From Massariosphaeria phaeospora (taxonomy: Eukaryota > Ascomycota > Dothideomycetes > Pleosporales), in NCBI GenBank assembly GCA_011032825.1, contig JAADJZ010000003.1, positions 1,302,001 to 1,366,000 of the forward strand: a stretch of DNA of 64,000 bases, written 5' to 3'. The translations under genes and the position numbers were made by a program. Each line of letters begins with the position of its first letter. The first letter of the stretch is position 1. Shown here in pieces: positions 41,543 to 52,752 of the stretch. The notes under the pieces are model-generated. The model saw only the letters and a list, made by a program, of their open reading frames with translations. It was not told where the DNA came from and did not search any database.

Positions 41543-44500
41543 ATGCTGCACTCTGAACCTTTGTCCGATACCCCGACCACATTCCAAGATTCTGCTCTCA
41601 ACCGCGAAAAGTCTACTTCGCCCGTTGGCGTGTGGAACGACCCCGCCGAAGCCTCAACGTCGTATTCGAAACGATCAGACGTCCTTCGACATGTATTTCC
41701 ACACACATCACGCGTCGGCGTTCCTACGGCTAGAAAGACCATCCCGCGAGTCAGGAAGCAGGAGCATCGAATAAGTACGTTGTCATCGATTGAAAATTCG
41801 AGATCGCGGGCCACTTTCCGCAGAGTGATATCCTCATTATTCGCAAATAACCCCATTGGAGCGACGAAAGACAGTCCTGAAGCAGACTCAAGCGCTTCTA
41901 GCGTACGTTCAAGAGCTGAATCTATGCATGGTTCTATTTCTAGTGTGGAAGTGGTGTCACCAAGAGCTTTCATATTCAGTAGCCCTAGTCTCCAATCCGC
42001 TCATTCTACCTCGCCCAACGACTCCAAGTTACATTTGCCGAGCTTGACCGGGAACGGTAGTCAAGCATCATCGCTCCATCGCGTGCAGTCCGAGTCACTT
42101 TCTGTCCATGTCGTCAGAGCATGGAACGATGCCGTACTTGAGCCCTTTATAGAGCAGAACATTGAAGGCTCCATGTCTGACGTTCTACTTGGGATCGATT
42201 TTACAATCGAGGAAACGGAAGGATCAATGCTAGAGAAGAGCCATGTTCTACTGTCAAATGCACCACAACGGCCTATACCAAGAGCTACACATGTTTTCGA
42301 CACCCTCGCTGTTCTTCTACAGCCTTATTTGGATATATCGTCGTGGCGGGCACTGGGTACAACCTGTCGCTCCTGGCACTCCGCCCTCGAACAAGTAGTA
42401 CCACACAGGCTTGCCTCGAAACAAAGCCTTCCGGTCGAAATTTTGCAACAGATATACAGTCATCTCGGCCCCAAAGACTTCAATTCTGCTCGACACACGT
42501 GTCGAGGCTGGATGTGGGCTAGCCTAAATCGAAGACTGTTAATCAGCATGCTAGAGCGAGGAGGTTGGTCATGCGGCACAGAGTACGGTCTCCGGTCGAG
42601 AAATGGTCTAATCCTATCAAGTGACGAGTGGCTATTAAGCCGTCGACTCTCCAGAGAGTGCTCCATATCCTCTCCCTGGGGACACGAACCAAATGCAGCA
42701 CATCCTGGTAGCCCTTTCGTTGAGGTGTCCCGTACCGACTTTGACGACCTTTCGAATGGCCATGCCGTGTCCAGTGGACAGGAGAACGTGGGACTTGTTG
42801 GAGGACTCCTCTTTACAGCAAGTACATGCGGACGGCTATTGTTAGTCGCAAGAGATACACTCATCTATGTGTACAACCTCCGAAGCAGCTCATTGTTACC
42901 ACTGTCTTGCATACCTTGTCCTAGGAGGGTTCTCGCTATGAGTATGGATGTATCATCCGGTAGAAACGCCGTTGCTGCTCTCCTTGAGGGTAGGATGGGC
43001 ATGTTTTGTGAACTACGATTTGACCAGAAGTGGGATACCGATGGTCCTGTGGGGATACCAACGACACGGACCCCTGTGATTGCGAGCGACATCGTCGACC
43101 ACGAGATCGTGATGGATACTGCGACTCATGGTCTAGTGAACTGCCAGCGGTCCAATCCACGTACTACTACACGTCCCGGGCAGAGTATTTTCAGCTCGAT
43201 TGATGTCAGAACAGATTGTCAAGCAGTTATTTTACAGAACACTAACGACCATCGGACGTTTGAGCAAAACCACATAAATCCAACGTGGAATTTGAGTCTT
43301 CGGGGAGCGCGCACGCAACTTCGATCCCAGGTCAATCCGGTTTCTGGAGAGAGCTCCCCTCATTTTATTCCAACTGAGAGTGGCGCAACCACTTTTTATC
43401 GTCATTTGTGTTCCGAGGATGATCCGCCGCGTAGCGCCTCGATTTGCCCCCAACGTCGCTGCGTCGCATTTGGATGTTCTGCGGGTATCGAGTTACATTG
43501 GATAGATGCTCTCACAGGCCAGAGCTTAAGTCGATGGTTTCCACTTACTGCACCGTCGGATTACCTACATTTTTTGAAGCCCCGTCCCGGTTTTGAGTCG
43601 GCGAAGAAGTTGCGTCTGATTTCTAGCGCAGCACACCCTAACGATCGCCCCGGCATTTGCCGCAAATTCTTTGGACGTCCGACTCTGTACTCCAGTTGGG
43701 GCTTCGAACGCAACAGCCACCGGCCTAGCTCATCAAGCTGTGATCATTACCACGCTATCCCACTTAGTGATGGCCATCATGTCCTTTTCATTGATCCCCC
43801 AACGGGGAGCCTATCTTTAGGCTGCGATGCTCCTCTCGGGGGTCCCACGAAGCTTCTGCGCAAGGTCATGTTTATTCCTCCGGAGAACGGTCAAGTCCCT
43901 CGATTATACAAAGCAGCCTCAGATTTAACATGGGGTGCGCGAATCGTTGTGGTCTTCGGGGATAGTATCGTGCTTTATAGCATACCTCCCGACGTCTTGG
44001 CCTTGTCGAGGCTAGAACAGAAGGCAGAGAGCTGGGGTGTATATACCGCACCACCTTTCTCCAGTGAGGGGCGTAACAAAGACCACTGGCTGAATTGGTT
44101 GCAAGAGCCGTACACTCTCCATAGTCCGGACAACAACCCTATTTGGCCAATCGCAGTTCGAGGTACCACGATAGGCACTCTTCCAAGCGTCTGCGAGTTG
44201 GCAATCGTCATCAAACCCGATATCGCCATCTGGGCCTTCGCTTTGGATGCACAGTCTAAGACGTGGCAGTTGCGAAATCGAGGAGACTCCGCCCGTCTGT
44301 CGCGCCGATACATCTGTCAAAGAGGCCTCGTTCACGCCTTCAGCTCCGTAGAAGGTCTAGACGATGCTACCGATACACTTGCCGACCGGGAATCATCGCC
44401 TGCAAGTAACGAAGCGACTACGGACGTATGTGAATCAGCAGACTTTGATGAGCACTCGTCACAGGCATTAGTCGAACGTATGCCTGGTATCCTGAGTGTG

Positions 44501-44641
44501 GAGAATGATGATTGGGTGGATTTGGTTGATGTGGGAGGGTGCGATGGCTGGTATACCACCGATGGGGACGTTTTGTTGTATACTCCAGACGATGAGAATT
44601 CTCTCGATTTAGATGCTGCAGGGGAGGCAGTTGGAGCGTGA
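41543..44641 (+). CDS. Large F-box protein with a second F-box-like motif
   Basis: Single exon, 1,032 residues. The first 240 residues are Ser/Thr-rich and probably disordered. Residues about 295-340 form an F-box: LPVEILQQIYSHLGPKDF then ARHTCRGWMWASL. Just before it (about 251-288) is a second F-box-like stretch, LAVLLQPYLDISSWRALG then TCRSWHSALEQ. The C-terminal two thirds contain beta-rich segments with repeated motifs such as GRLLLVARDTLIYVYNLRS, CVAFGCSAGIELHWIDALT and ARIVVVFGDSIVLYSIPP, resembling the blades of a propeller-like fold (inference). The protein would act as substrate receptor of an SCF ubiquitin ligase via Skp1. The C-terminus is acidic. I do not recognise a named orthologue. 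Confidence 0.9.
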   Translation: MLHSEPLSDTPTTFQDSALNREKSTSPVGVWNDPAEASTSYSKRSDVLRHVFPHTSRVGVPTARKTIPRVRKQEHRISTLSSIENSRSRATFRRVISSLFANNPIGATKDSPEADSSASSVRSRAESMHGSISSVEVVSPRAFIFSSPSLQSAHSTSPNDSKLHLPSLTGNGSQASSLHRVQSESLSVHVVRAWNDAVLEPFIEQNIEGSMSDVLLGIDFTIEETEGSMLEKSHVLLSNAPQRPIPRATHVFDTLAVLLQPYLDISSWRALGTTCRSWHSALEQVVPHRLASKQSLPVEILQQIYSHLGPKDFNSARHTCRGWMWASLNRRLLISMLERGGWSCGTEYGLRSRNGLILSSDEWLLSRRLSRECSISSPWGHEPNAAHPGSPFVEVSRTDFDDLSNGHAVSSGQENVGLVGGLLFTASTCGRLLLVARDTLIYVYNLRSSSLLPLSCIPCPRRVLAMSMDVSSGRNAVAALLEGRMGMFCELRFDQKWDTDGPVGIPTTRTPVIASDIVDHEIVMDTATHGLVNCQRSNPRTTTRPGQSIFSSIDVRTDCQAVILQNTNDHRTFEQNHINPTWNLSLRGARTQLRSQVNPVSGESSPHFIPTESGATTFYRHLCSEDDPPRSASICPQRRCVAFGCSAGIELHWIDALTGQSLSRWFPLTAPSDYLHFLKPRPGFESAKKLRLISSAAHPNDRPGICRKFFGRPTLYSSWGFERNSHRPSSSSCDHYHAIPLSDGHHVLFIDPPTGSLSLGCDAPLGGPTKLLRKVMFIPPENGQVPRLYKAASDLTWGARIVVVFGDSIVLYSIPPDVLALSRLEQKAESWGVYTAPPFSSEGRNKDHWLNWLQEPYTLHSPDNNPIWPIAVRGTTIGTLPSVCELAIVIKPDIAIWAFALDAQSKTWQLRNRGDSARLSRRYICQRGLVHAFSSVEGLDDATDTLADRESSPASNEATTDVCESADFDEHSSQALVERMPGILSVENDDWVDLVDVGGCDGWYTTDGDVLLYTPDDENSLDLDAAGEAVGA

Positions 44642-44898
44642 CGTTGGCGCGCTTACTGATCCGTAGTGCTGCGCATTGTGCTGGATATTTCCTACTCGTC
44701 TACCTATATAACCTAGTACCTTGACCCGAACATAAACTCATTATAGAGCCACGAAAACCTTGTGAGCCAAGACAGCCGCATTGTGGCGCCTAGGGGTGGT
44801 TGTAAATACACTGACCTAGTGTCTCATGGTAGATCAGGCTAGGTCTACACGCGATTGGTTAAACAAATATCCTCGCACATTGACCCACAATGATTCTA
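44642..44898. other. Short intergenic region before a transposon
   Basis: 257 nt from the F-box stop to the TA flanking the Tc1-type element. Presumably the F-box gene 3' region. Confidence 0.5.
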
Positions 44899-46611
44899 CG
44901 AGGAGCTCGTTTTTAGTGTGTTCTAAGCGAAAACTTGGCATGCACCCAAAACCCCCCCATTATACAAATTTACACACAAAATCGGTTAAATACACATTTA
45001 TTCATGATATTTCTGTGAGATCTCGATAACCTGGATATATTGGCCCAATTGGGAAAAGATGAGGCCAAGATTTGGTGTTTTGGGAGCTCTCTCCGCGAGA
45101 TACTAGTTACCTCTGACTACCCCCCTCTATCCATCATGAAAGTCGTTATTGCCTTCATGTTCAATAATACGGCGTACAATCTCAGGCACATGGTCAATCC
45201 ACTTGTTGATTGCCTCTATGGGCAGTTTTTGCTACTCCTCTTGCTACTGTTTACGGCACTCGTTTTCGCAGGTTGACAGAGAGTACTCCTTCGTTATATG
45301 ACGCCGAATCTATGGCCATGCATGCTCCTCTGCGTTGACGTCGGTGAGTGGCCAGGCTAAGGTAGCTTTGAGATGTGAGAGACGTCCAGAAAATCTATGA
45401 CTATCTTTGAGGCGTGGGCCGGGGCACCGTCCTCTAAGAGTACGACGTTAGTTTTGCTCTTCTGTTTGAGTTGCTTGATCTAAGGCACTATAAGAGGCTT
45501 TAGCACCTCCTCGCGGTGCCTATAGCTGTCTACACCCCCGCGGGTCTTGTCACTTCGTTTATACTTGAGATCTTTTCGCCAGGCGTGTTTCTGAGAGTTG
45601 ACATCTGAGTCTCCCATAGAGCGTAAAACGCGCCGAGCAAGTGGCACAAGGTTCTCTCTCTGTGCCTAATTCTCTGCATTTTTATTTCGTAGCGCTTTAG
45701 CTGCCGCCGCCTTCTGCTCCTTAGTTTCTTTGCTGTATATATGGCACGGGCCCTTCTCGCCGTACGTAAATGCGCTGTAGAACTGCAACGTACATGTATT
45801 ACGAAGCTTGGGCCTTTTAAAGTCGTCGTGATACTTCTCTCTAGGTTTACACTAAGCTCTTTTTATGCTGCGTTGCTCTCTAACTCTTGCAGAGGTCTCA
45901 TTGGTGTAAACTACGTGTCGAAAGTTGAAGCCTTTACCATCTCCTCTCTCGTACTTACTAGGGTTGTAATCAAAAGCCCACTGTAGGCGGTTCTTTTGCT
46001 GCTTCTCATTTAGTGTAGGTTTGAACCCAGGTGCTCTGCGTGCGTAGCCAGCTTCGTACATAACGTTTTCGAACGTTGTAATCGAGATCTTAGGTATATG
46101 ATTGAAGTCTCCGTCTTTTATTGCCTGCTAAGACTCCTTTTCACGGTGTTGACAATCTTGTGTGGCTATCTGAATGATAGAATCTTTTTGTGCCTAAGTA
46201 AGCAATTCTGGCCTACCTCTCTCTATCTCATTTTCAAAGTGAATTGGATCATAAACAGGAAGCCCAGATTCCTCTGCCTTGCTCTGCACCTTCTTGACTA
46301 TCTTTGATAACCCAGATTGATCCACACCGAGTAGTTTGGCGCAGCTATTTACAGAGGCATTGCCATGGAGGCATGCGCCGGCCACAAACGCTCGCTCGAT
46401 AGAGTCAAGCTCGCGGCGCCGGGTCTTATTTCTTCGTTGTTGCACGGTAGAATAATTGAACGACTTTCTGCGATTAATTCGAACCATTATTCGTGAATTT
46501 TGGGTGCGTATTGATAAAGTTGAGTCGCTTTGAATATATGGTGTTGATATTTGAGATGAGTTCGGACGGTTGCCAAGTTTCGCTTAGGACACACTAAAAA
46601 CGAGCTCCTCG
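44899..46611 (-). mobile_element. Degenerate Tc1/mariner transposon
   Basis: A 1,713-bp element with terminal inverted repeats of about 42 bp (44899-44940 and 46571-46611), beginning CGAGGAGCTCG and differing by one C/T change and one A insertion. It is flanked by TA on both sides (44897-44898 and 46612-46613). The interior carries a decayed minus-strand transposase. The size, ends and TA duplication identify a Tc1/mariner-type element. Confidence 0.9.
45300..46487 (-). pseudogene. Broken Tc1/mariner transposase
   Basis: The minus-strand frame starts at the ATG at 46487 with MVRINRRKSFNYSTVQ and a helix-turn-helix region (CAKLLGVDQSGLSKIVKK). It is interrupted by TAG at 46194-46196 (ELLT, stop, AQKDSII) and TAG at 46128-46130, continues to YARRAPGFKPTLNEKQQKNR and RHVVYTNETS, and stops with TAA at 45852. 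Further on, in a shifted frame, are TYGEKGPCHIYS, VVLLEDGAPAHASK (the second catalytic-acid motif) and, after another nonsense codon, PGHSP of the third motif. DDE_3-type transposases have exactly these motifs. At least five nonsense codons and frameshifts make it non-functional; several stops fit CAG-to-TAG or TGG-to-TAG changes. Confidence 0.88.
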
Positions 46612-47009
46612 TAAAGCTGTAGCAGAAGCAGATTTATGTTTTTGTCAGGTAGTAAGCTTGCTGACCTACATTGATGTAAAAGCAAGCAAATGAGCGATCT
46701 CGGGAGCACGCGCAAACCGTTTATTGATGCATGGGCAAGTATGTACATCTTTGCAAGGCTAGTATGCTAGTAGCTAGCTACCTTCTTATAAAGCCTAGCG
46801 CAGGAGTCCTAAAAGGGTTATCCGGACTTCCAAGGTACTCAGATCATACTTAGAGTAACCTGATTCCGACTAGCCTGCCACTTATCGATAAAAACATGTC
46901 TTGGCGAATATCCCGGGGTTTCTATAGAATCAACTGCACAACACACACAACCTCAAGGAGCAACCACATGACCAGCAACGGAATGACACCTCGTGTACTA
47001 GCGCATAAC
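46612..47009. other. Intergenic, THOC5 promoter side
   Basis: About 400 nt. Three upstream ATGs in frame with THOC5 (46896, 46968, 46983) lie here and could be its start instead of 47010. No other feature. Confidence 0.45.
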
Positions 47010-47779
47010 ATGGAAGACCAAGACAATTCTCTCCCAGTCTCCGATATCGCCAACCCCACGGGCGTCCCACACTCCAAGATTACCGACCTTATCCAGTCTC
47101 CACACAACAAACGCCTATACAACGAGAACCAGACTCTGAAAAAGCGCGTCAATATTCTAGCAGATTATCAACTCGCTCATATCAGAATTCCCAACCCAAC
47201 CACACGCGATGAGATCGACAGCGAAAAGAAGATACAACTAGAGATAGGCCGGCAGGAAAAAATGATCAAGACTCAATTAGCTGTCATCAGAACGCTATAC
47301 CGCCAAAGCGTTATAAAAGTTCGCGAGCAGAAGGCGAAAACAGCAGAGGCTCGTGGTGTCAATGACGCTCTGATTCTTGGACTCCAAAACCTCAAATACG
47401 AGGAACAATCTCTTCGGTCAGAGATCTCGGCTGCTGAGAATTACGAGTGAGTAGTTGTTTCGATCATCCATGAGCCGTGCTAATACTTTGATTTAGTCAC
47501 AAGTATATGAAGCTTCCGCTGGTGCCCGTTGAGACGTTCCTCAAAGAGTTTCCTGAGCACAAAGATAGCTCCGATCACAACCTGATGACTGCACGTATCG
47601 AGCATGAGCACCAGGTCCGCGTCAAGTTGGAGGAGCGACGCCAGGAGAAGCTCAAACAAAAGCAGAAGCTGATTGCGGAGGTCAAAAAGAGCAAAGACGA
47701 TTTGACGAAACTTGATGGGATGGTAGAAAAATTCATCGAGGCGGCCGAGCCAATCAAGAAAGTGCTTGCCACTGAGTAG
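47010..47779 (+). CDS. THOC5: THO complex subunit 5 (Fms-interacting protein family)
   Basis: Two exons, 47010-47446 and 47497-47779 (239 residues), with a 50-nt intron carrying a GCTAATA branch site; splicing restores the family signature SAAENYDHKYMKLPLVPVE. Before it lies an extended coiled coil (about 50-145) with EARGVNDALILGLQNLKYEE. After it comes FLKEFPEHKD, then EHEHQVRVKLEERRQE, another long helix. THOC5 is part of the THO/TREX complex, which couples transcription to mRNA export in the nucleus. S. cerevisiae has no clear THOC5 while filamentous fungi do. Start choice is uncertain: 47010 has the best context (A at -3, G at +4), but 46896, 46968 and 46983 are in frame. Confidence 0.9.
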
Positions 47780-48289
47780 GCACACCTCCTTTGTGATGGG
47801 TAAGATCGGTTATTCGATTGGATCAATATAACAATCATAGCAGTAGGTCATTGAAAGTGACGGACGAGACCTTCTGAGTCAGCCAAGTCTGAGAAGAGAT
47901 GGCAGTGGTCGAGATTGGAGGAGTCCCAGAGCTCCAATATGGTCAGCCCTGTTCGACAAGAGTAGTCCATGTGGTAGCTTGCATCTACAGGTTCAACTAG
48001 CATCACGCACACTCAGGCATGGGAGTACCTAGACACCGGATCTCAGACCGTCTATGCGGAAGTGAAATGAGTATGTAGCCAGGGCGAGTTGCGGAGGCGT
48101 CAAGGCAGGGGTAGCACCGGCGACGACAGCTTCGCCATATCCATATCGAAGTGAGCCATGGGCAGTCAGCGCCGACTTATCGGTTGTGGCGGCCCTATCT
48201 TAGCGGCTTGGCTCATGACCCGAGTTCTGGCGCCTCTCCCTCTCCCTCTCCCCTCATCCACATGCACATGCACATCCGCGGCCCATAAC
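47780..48289. other. Intergenic, SNF2-RING gene promoter side
   Basis: 510 nt. Near 48236-48262 there is a CTCCCT-type pyrimidine repeat and then CACATG repeats in the leader of the next gene. An in-frame ATG at 48158 exists but yields repeat-derived residues. Confidence 0.5.
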
Positions 48290-51200
48290 ATGCCGTCGAT
48301 TTCAGGGGCTGCCAGCGTCGAATCTGCACATGTACATGGCGCCCCGCACACTGCACAGCCGCCAGACCTCTTTCATCCTGTCCGCGCTCTGTTCCACACC
48401 AGCTCTCCTACCGGAGATGCGCTGGAAGGCCGTGCACTGAAGCGGCGCAGGCTCGCTGACAGTGACAGCGCAACCGTCGCGCCTCGGCAGGTTGCGCAGT
48501 TCGATGCAGATAAGAGCGTGGTGCTTGCAAAGGTGGCACTAGATTTGGTGAGCTTTCTATGTGTTGAGGCTTTCTGGTTCTACCTACTCAGACATTGCAG
48601 CGTCGTCCGACCACTCCTACAACGCAGCTGGAAGGCCCGCGCAATCCGATCGAAGTATCGTTTGAGTCGTACGCCCGACGCGGTCCTGCCACTTTCGAGT
48701 TTTCGCTCTGGAGCGCGAACACCCCTACAGCCGGGGTCCACCTCGTTGCCACCACTACCGCGGGTGTGCTCGACTCGATCGCATCGCACCTGGAGGCTGC
48801 CACAACCCTGTCGACAACTGCAGATGGGAAGAAACTTCCGAACCGCCAGGCTGCGTGCTTCTGTCGATGCCTCCTCTTACCCTCCAGCCACGATGCTTTC
48901 CGACTCGAATTGGAGATTCGATGGCTTGTTGGGATACCCGTGGTAGAGACGCTGAGGCCGAAAGCCCCCTCCGCTCTCAGGGACATGACTTTGCTTTCTA
49001 GATACTTTCCCAAGGAATCGAAGGAGACGCATACCCCGTGGACACTTTCCGATTTCTATGATACAGTCCACGTGCCTTCGGCCGATGTCGAGGTTGCCCG
49101 CCACATACCAGAAAGCCTACCCGAGACTAATTTGTACCCTTTTCAGCAGAGAGCTGTCGACTGGTTGTTACGGCGTGAGGGCGTTGCATACTCGAACCCA
49201 CGCGGAGAACTAGAACCCGTGCGAGATTTTCCCACAACGCCAATCTGTTTTACATCCACAGAAGATGCCAATCAAAGACCATGCTATGTCAGTCACCTGC
49301 GTGGCATGGTCACCGCCGATTTGAGCGCTACCTACGACTCAATACATGGGTTTCGAGGAGGAATACTGGCTGAAGAGATGGGTCTTGGCAAGACTGTGGA
49401 GTTGATCGCGCTCATGTGCCTTCATAGACGCCAATTACCCGAGGGCGATGTTTACGATCCTTTCATCCACGCATCTGTAAAACCATCGAGGGCGACTCTT
49501 ATTATATCCCCACCCTCCATCCTAGAACAGTGGATGAATGAAATCACCGCCCACGCGCCCCACCTCAAAGCTTATCACTACACAGGACTTGCTTCGGGAC
49601 CAGCCCTTAAGAAAAATATGGAAGAGGCAAATGTTGAAACGCTAACACAATTCGATGTCGTCTTAACAACATACACTGTGCTGTCACGAGAACTGCACTT
49701 TGCGCGGCCTCCCCCTGACCGCTCACTACGTCATGAGAAGCTACACGAGCCTCGCAAAAGCCCTCTTGTGGGAATATCTTGGTGGAGAGTCTGTTTTGAT
49801 GAGGCGCAAATGGTTGAAAGCGGTGTGAGTCAAGCTGCCACTATCGCACGACTCATTCCACGCTGCAACGCTTGGGCAGTCTCCGGCACGCCTCTGAGGA
49901 AGGACGTGCAAGACTTACGTGGGCTCTTGATATTTTTGCGGTGCGAGCCATTTGCTACCCACCGATCCGTATGGGACCGTCTCGACAAACCCTTGTTCCG
50001 AGCCATCTTCAGCCAGATAGCCATGCGTCACACGAAGAATCAAGTCCGCGATGAACTTCAGTTGCCCCCACAAAAGCGAGTGGTCATTACCGTGCCATTC
50101 ACTGCAATCGAAGAACAGAATTATGCAGAGATGATTCGTCAGATGTGCGACGCCTGCGGACTCTCCGCGGAAGGTGTACCAACTCAAGAAGATAGGGGAG
50201 CTGACCATCCAGACGTAATTGAGAGAATGCGCGAGTGGCTCGTGAGACTTCGTCAGACCTGTCTACATGCTCACGTGGGGCAACGGAACAGGAAGGCCTT
50301 GGGCGGAAGGAATGGGGCTCTTCGAACCGTCCACGAAGTCCTTGAAGTCATGATTGAACAAAACGATACCATGTTGAAAGCTGAAGCCCGAGAGTGGATT
50401 CTCGCACTAGTAAGATGTGGCCACGTCAAGGCCAATGCCAAAGACGTCGAAGAGCGGGCTCAGACTGCACTACCTCTATATCAAGCTGCGTTGGAAGATA
50501 CCCGAAGCTACGTCGAGAGCTGTACGAAGGATATAGTTTCAGAAAGGGAGAGGGTGGGACTGGCCTCTTCCTCACCAACAGGCTTGTCTGGCGTTGAGCA
50601 TCCGGACTCCAACGATAAGGACACTCCTGAGAACTTGGGCCGCATCCCAGCAATCCGGAAATCCCTACGTTCTTTCCTAGAACTAGAGCATGCCTGTAAA
50701 TTCTTCATTGGCACGGCTTATTTTCAGATGAAGTCGAACGAGAATTTGACGACACCTGATTCAGAAGACTTCCGTCGCCTAGAAAGACTTGAGATAGAAT
50801 GGTACGAAAATGCGAAAGTAATTCGAAAAGAACTCCTCAAAGACGTCCAGAGCAAAGCTCAACGCCAGATGAAAAGGATTAGTAACCAGAAACCCTTCCG
50901 GTGGATACCTTATATCGATGACCTCCCAGATCTTGGCGGTATAGAGAGTCGGAAGATACTGGATACCATGGACAGTGTAGCAGACACCTTGAATGCTCAA
51001 GTTGAACAACTGCGGAAGTGGCGGTCGAAAATCGCCGCCATCTTACTCATGCCCCTTGTTGACGAAGAAGACAAAGAGACAACTGGTGATGAGTACGACG
51101 ATTCTAAAAGAGTGCAGGATGAGCTGTACGTTTACGTACTGGGCTATAGAACACTTGTAGCGGACAGACATGCTGCCGTGAACGGTTTGCAGGATCTACT

Positions 51201-52752
51201 TGCCGACCATGAAATGAAGACTGCAGAATTGCTGGCGCAGGAGAAGAAGGGTCATGCACCGGAGCTAGTTCTCGAGGTCGCGGCTGTTAGGCATCAACTC
51301 AAACCGAAGGATCAAGTCGGTTCATTAAAGGGCGTGGTTTCTGGCGCCCGCTCGTTGATAACCGCGCTTCAATGGAAAGCTGATGGAGACGAGCGCGCAG
51401 CAGCAGAATTAGTCATCGTTCAAAAGCAGCTTGATCAGATTCAAACAATTACATCTGAGCAGACGAAGGCTCTGGTGGAGCTAGAGAAAGAACAGGAATT
51501 ATTCCGCGGAGCTATGAACCAACGGCTGGAGTTCTACCGGCAGCTCCAGCATATATCTGACACCGTGGCTCCTTGGAAGGAACAACTGGATCCATTGTTC
51601 GACCATGAGCAGTATGCTCTTCAACTTGCGATGCGGCACAAAAGCGAAAAACAATTGGCTGGGTTGAAGACGAAGCATGCATATTTAATAAACCTTCGTC
51701 ATGAAAATCAGCAAGAAGACAGGACCCAAGAGCAAGAATGCATCATTTGCCAGGACACCTTCAGTATCGGGGTAATGACTTCGTGCGGTCACAAGTATTG
51801 TAAGATATGCATCAACACATGGTGGCATGCACATCGGACGTGTCCTCTCTGCAAAAAGAAATTACGCTCAGCCGATCTCAGGGACATCAACCTGAAGCCA
51901 TGTATACGACAGGTTCAAGAAGAGGGGCAAGAAGTGATCCAAGGACAGGGCAATGCATCCCAACTTTCTAGTCCATCTTCGTCCAACGTTTCGATCTATT
52001 CCGACATATCCGACTCCACGCTAAAGGAAATCAACATGATTGATCTTGACGGTTCCTATGGAACCAAGGTGGATGGGATAGCTCGGCATCTGCTCTGGAT
52101 TCGAAATAATGATCCAGGCGCCAAGTCAATCATATTCTCCCAATTTGGCGACTTCCTCGACGTCCTACGTGAAGCGTTGAAGAAGTGGAAAATTGGAGCT
52201 AGTGGTATTAAGGATAAGAGCGGTATTTACAAGTTTAGAAACGATCCAGCTGTGGAGTGCTTTCTGTTAGATGCCAAGTCAGATTCGTCCGGTCTTAACC
52301 TTGTCAACGCTACTTATGTCTTTCTTTGCGAGCCTCTTGTCAATCCAGCTATCGAGCTACAGGCCATCGCTCGTGTGCATCGTATTGGCCAGCAGCGTGT
52401 CACTACGGTGTTCATGTACCTAGTAAGCGACACGGTTGAGGAGGCCATATACGATATATCGGTGTCTCGTCGCCTAGCGCATATCGGCGAAGGCGAGAAC
52501 GCAGGTGCAACTACGTCTCCTGCTTTGCAAGAACAAACCCTCGACGCAGCGAACTCGTTAGAAATGGAAGCGGCGCCGCTGAAGCAACTACTGGGCCAGA
52601 AAGGGGATGGTGAGGTTGTACAAGTCGATGACCTGTGGCATTGCCTCTTCGGCAAAACGCGGAAGTGGCAGCCACACTTGAGACGGGAGGTGGATCGCCA
52701 TCTCCGGGCAGAAGCAGTTGCGCGGAGGGTTACTGAAGCGGCAGAGAACTGA
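48290..52752 (+). CDS. IRC20: SNF2-family helicase with internal RING finger (Irc20/SHPRH type)
   Basis: Two exons, 48290-48547 and 48592-52752 (1,472 residues), with a 44-nt intron. The SNF2 ATPase has Walker A in ILAEEMGLGKTVELIAL (about 349), a DEAQ Walker B in RVCFDEAQMVESGV (about 488) and AVSGTPLRKDVQDL. A long helical insertion follows (about 600-1120). A C3HC4 RING finger is at about 1135-1178 (CIICQDTF, TSCGHKYCKIC, CPLCKKKL), placed between the two helicase lobes. The second lobe has SIIFSQFGDFLDVL and ARVHRIGQQR (about 1345). A RING inserted between SNF2 lobes defines the SHPRH/Irc20 ubiquitin-ligase translocases, implicated in DNA repair and recombination. The N-terminal 86 residues contain a KRRRL basic patch. 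A start at 48158 is less likely. Confidence 0.94.

Noticed and set aside
41491..41973. 160-codon minus-strand frame at the start of the F-box gene
   Set aside because: Antisense to the Ser-rich coding region of a 1,032-codon gene.
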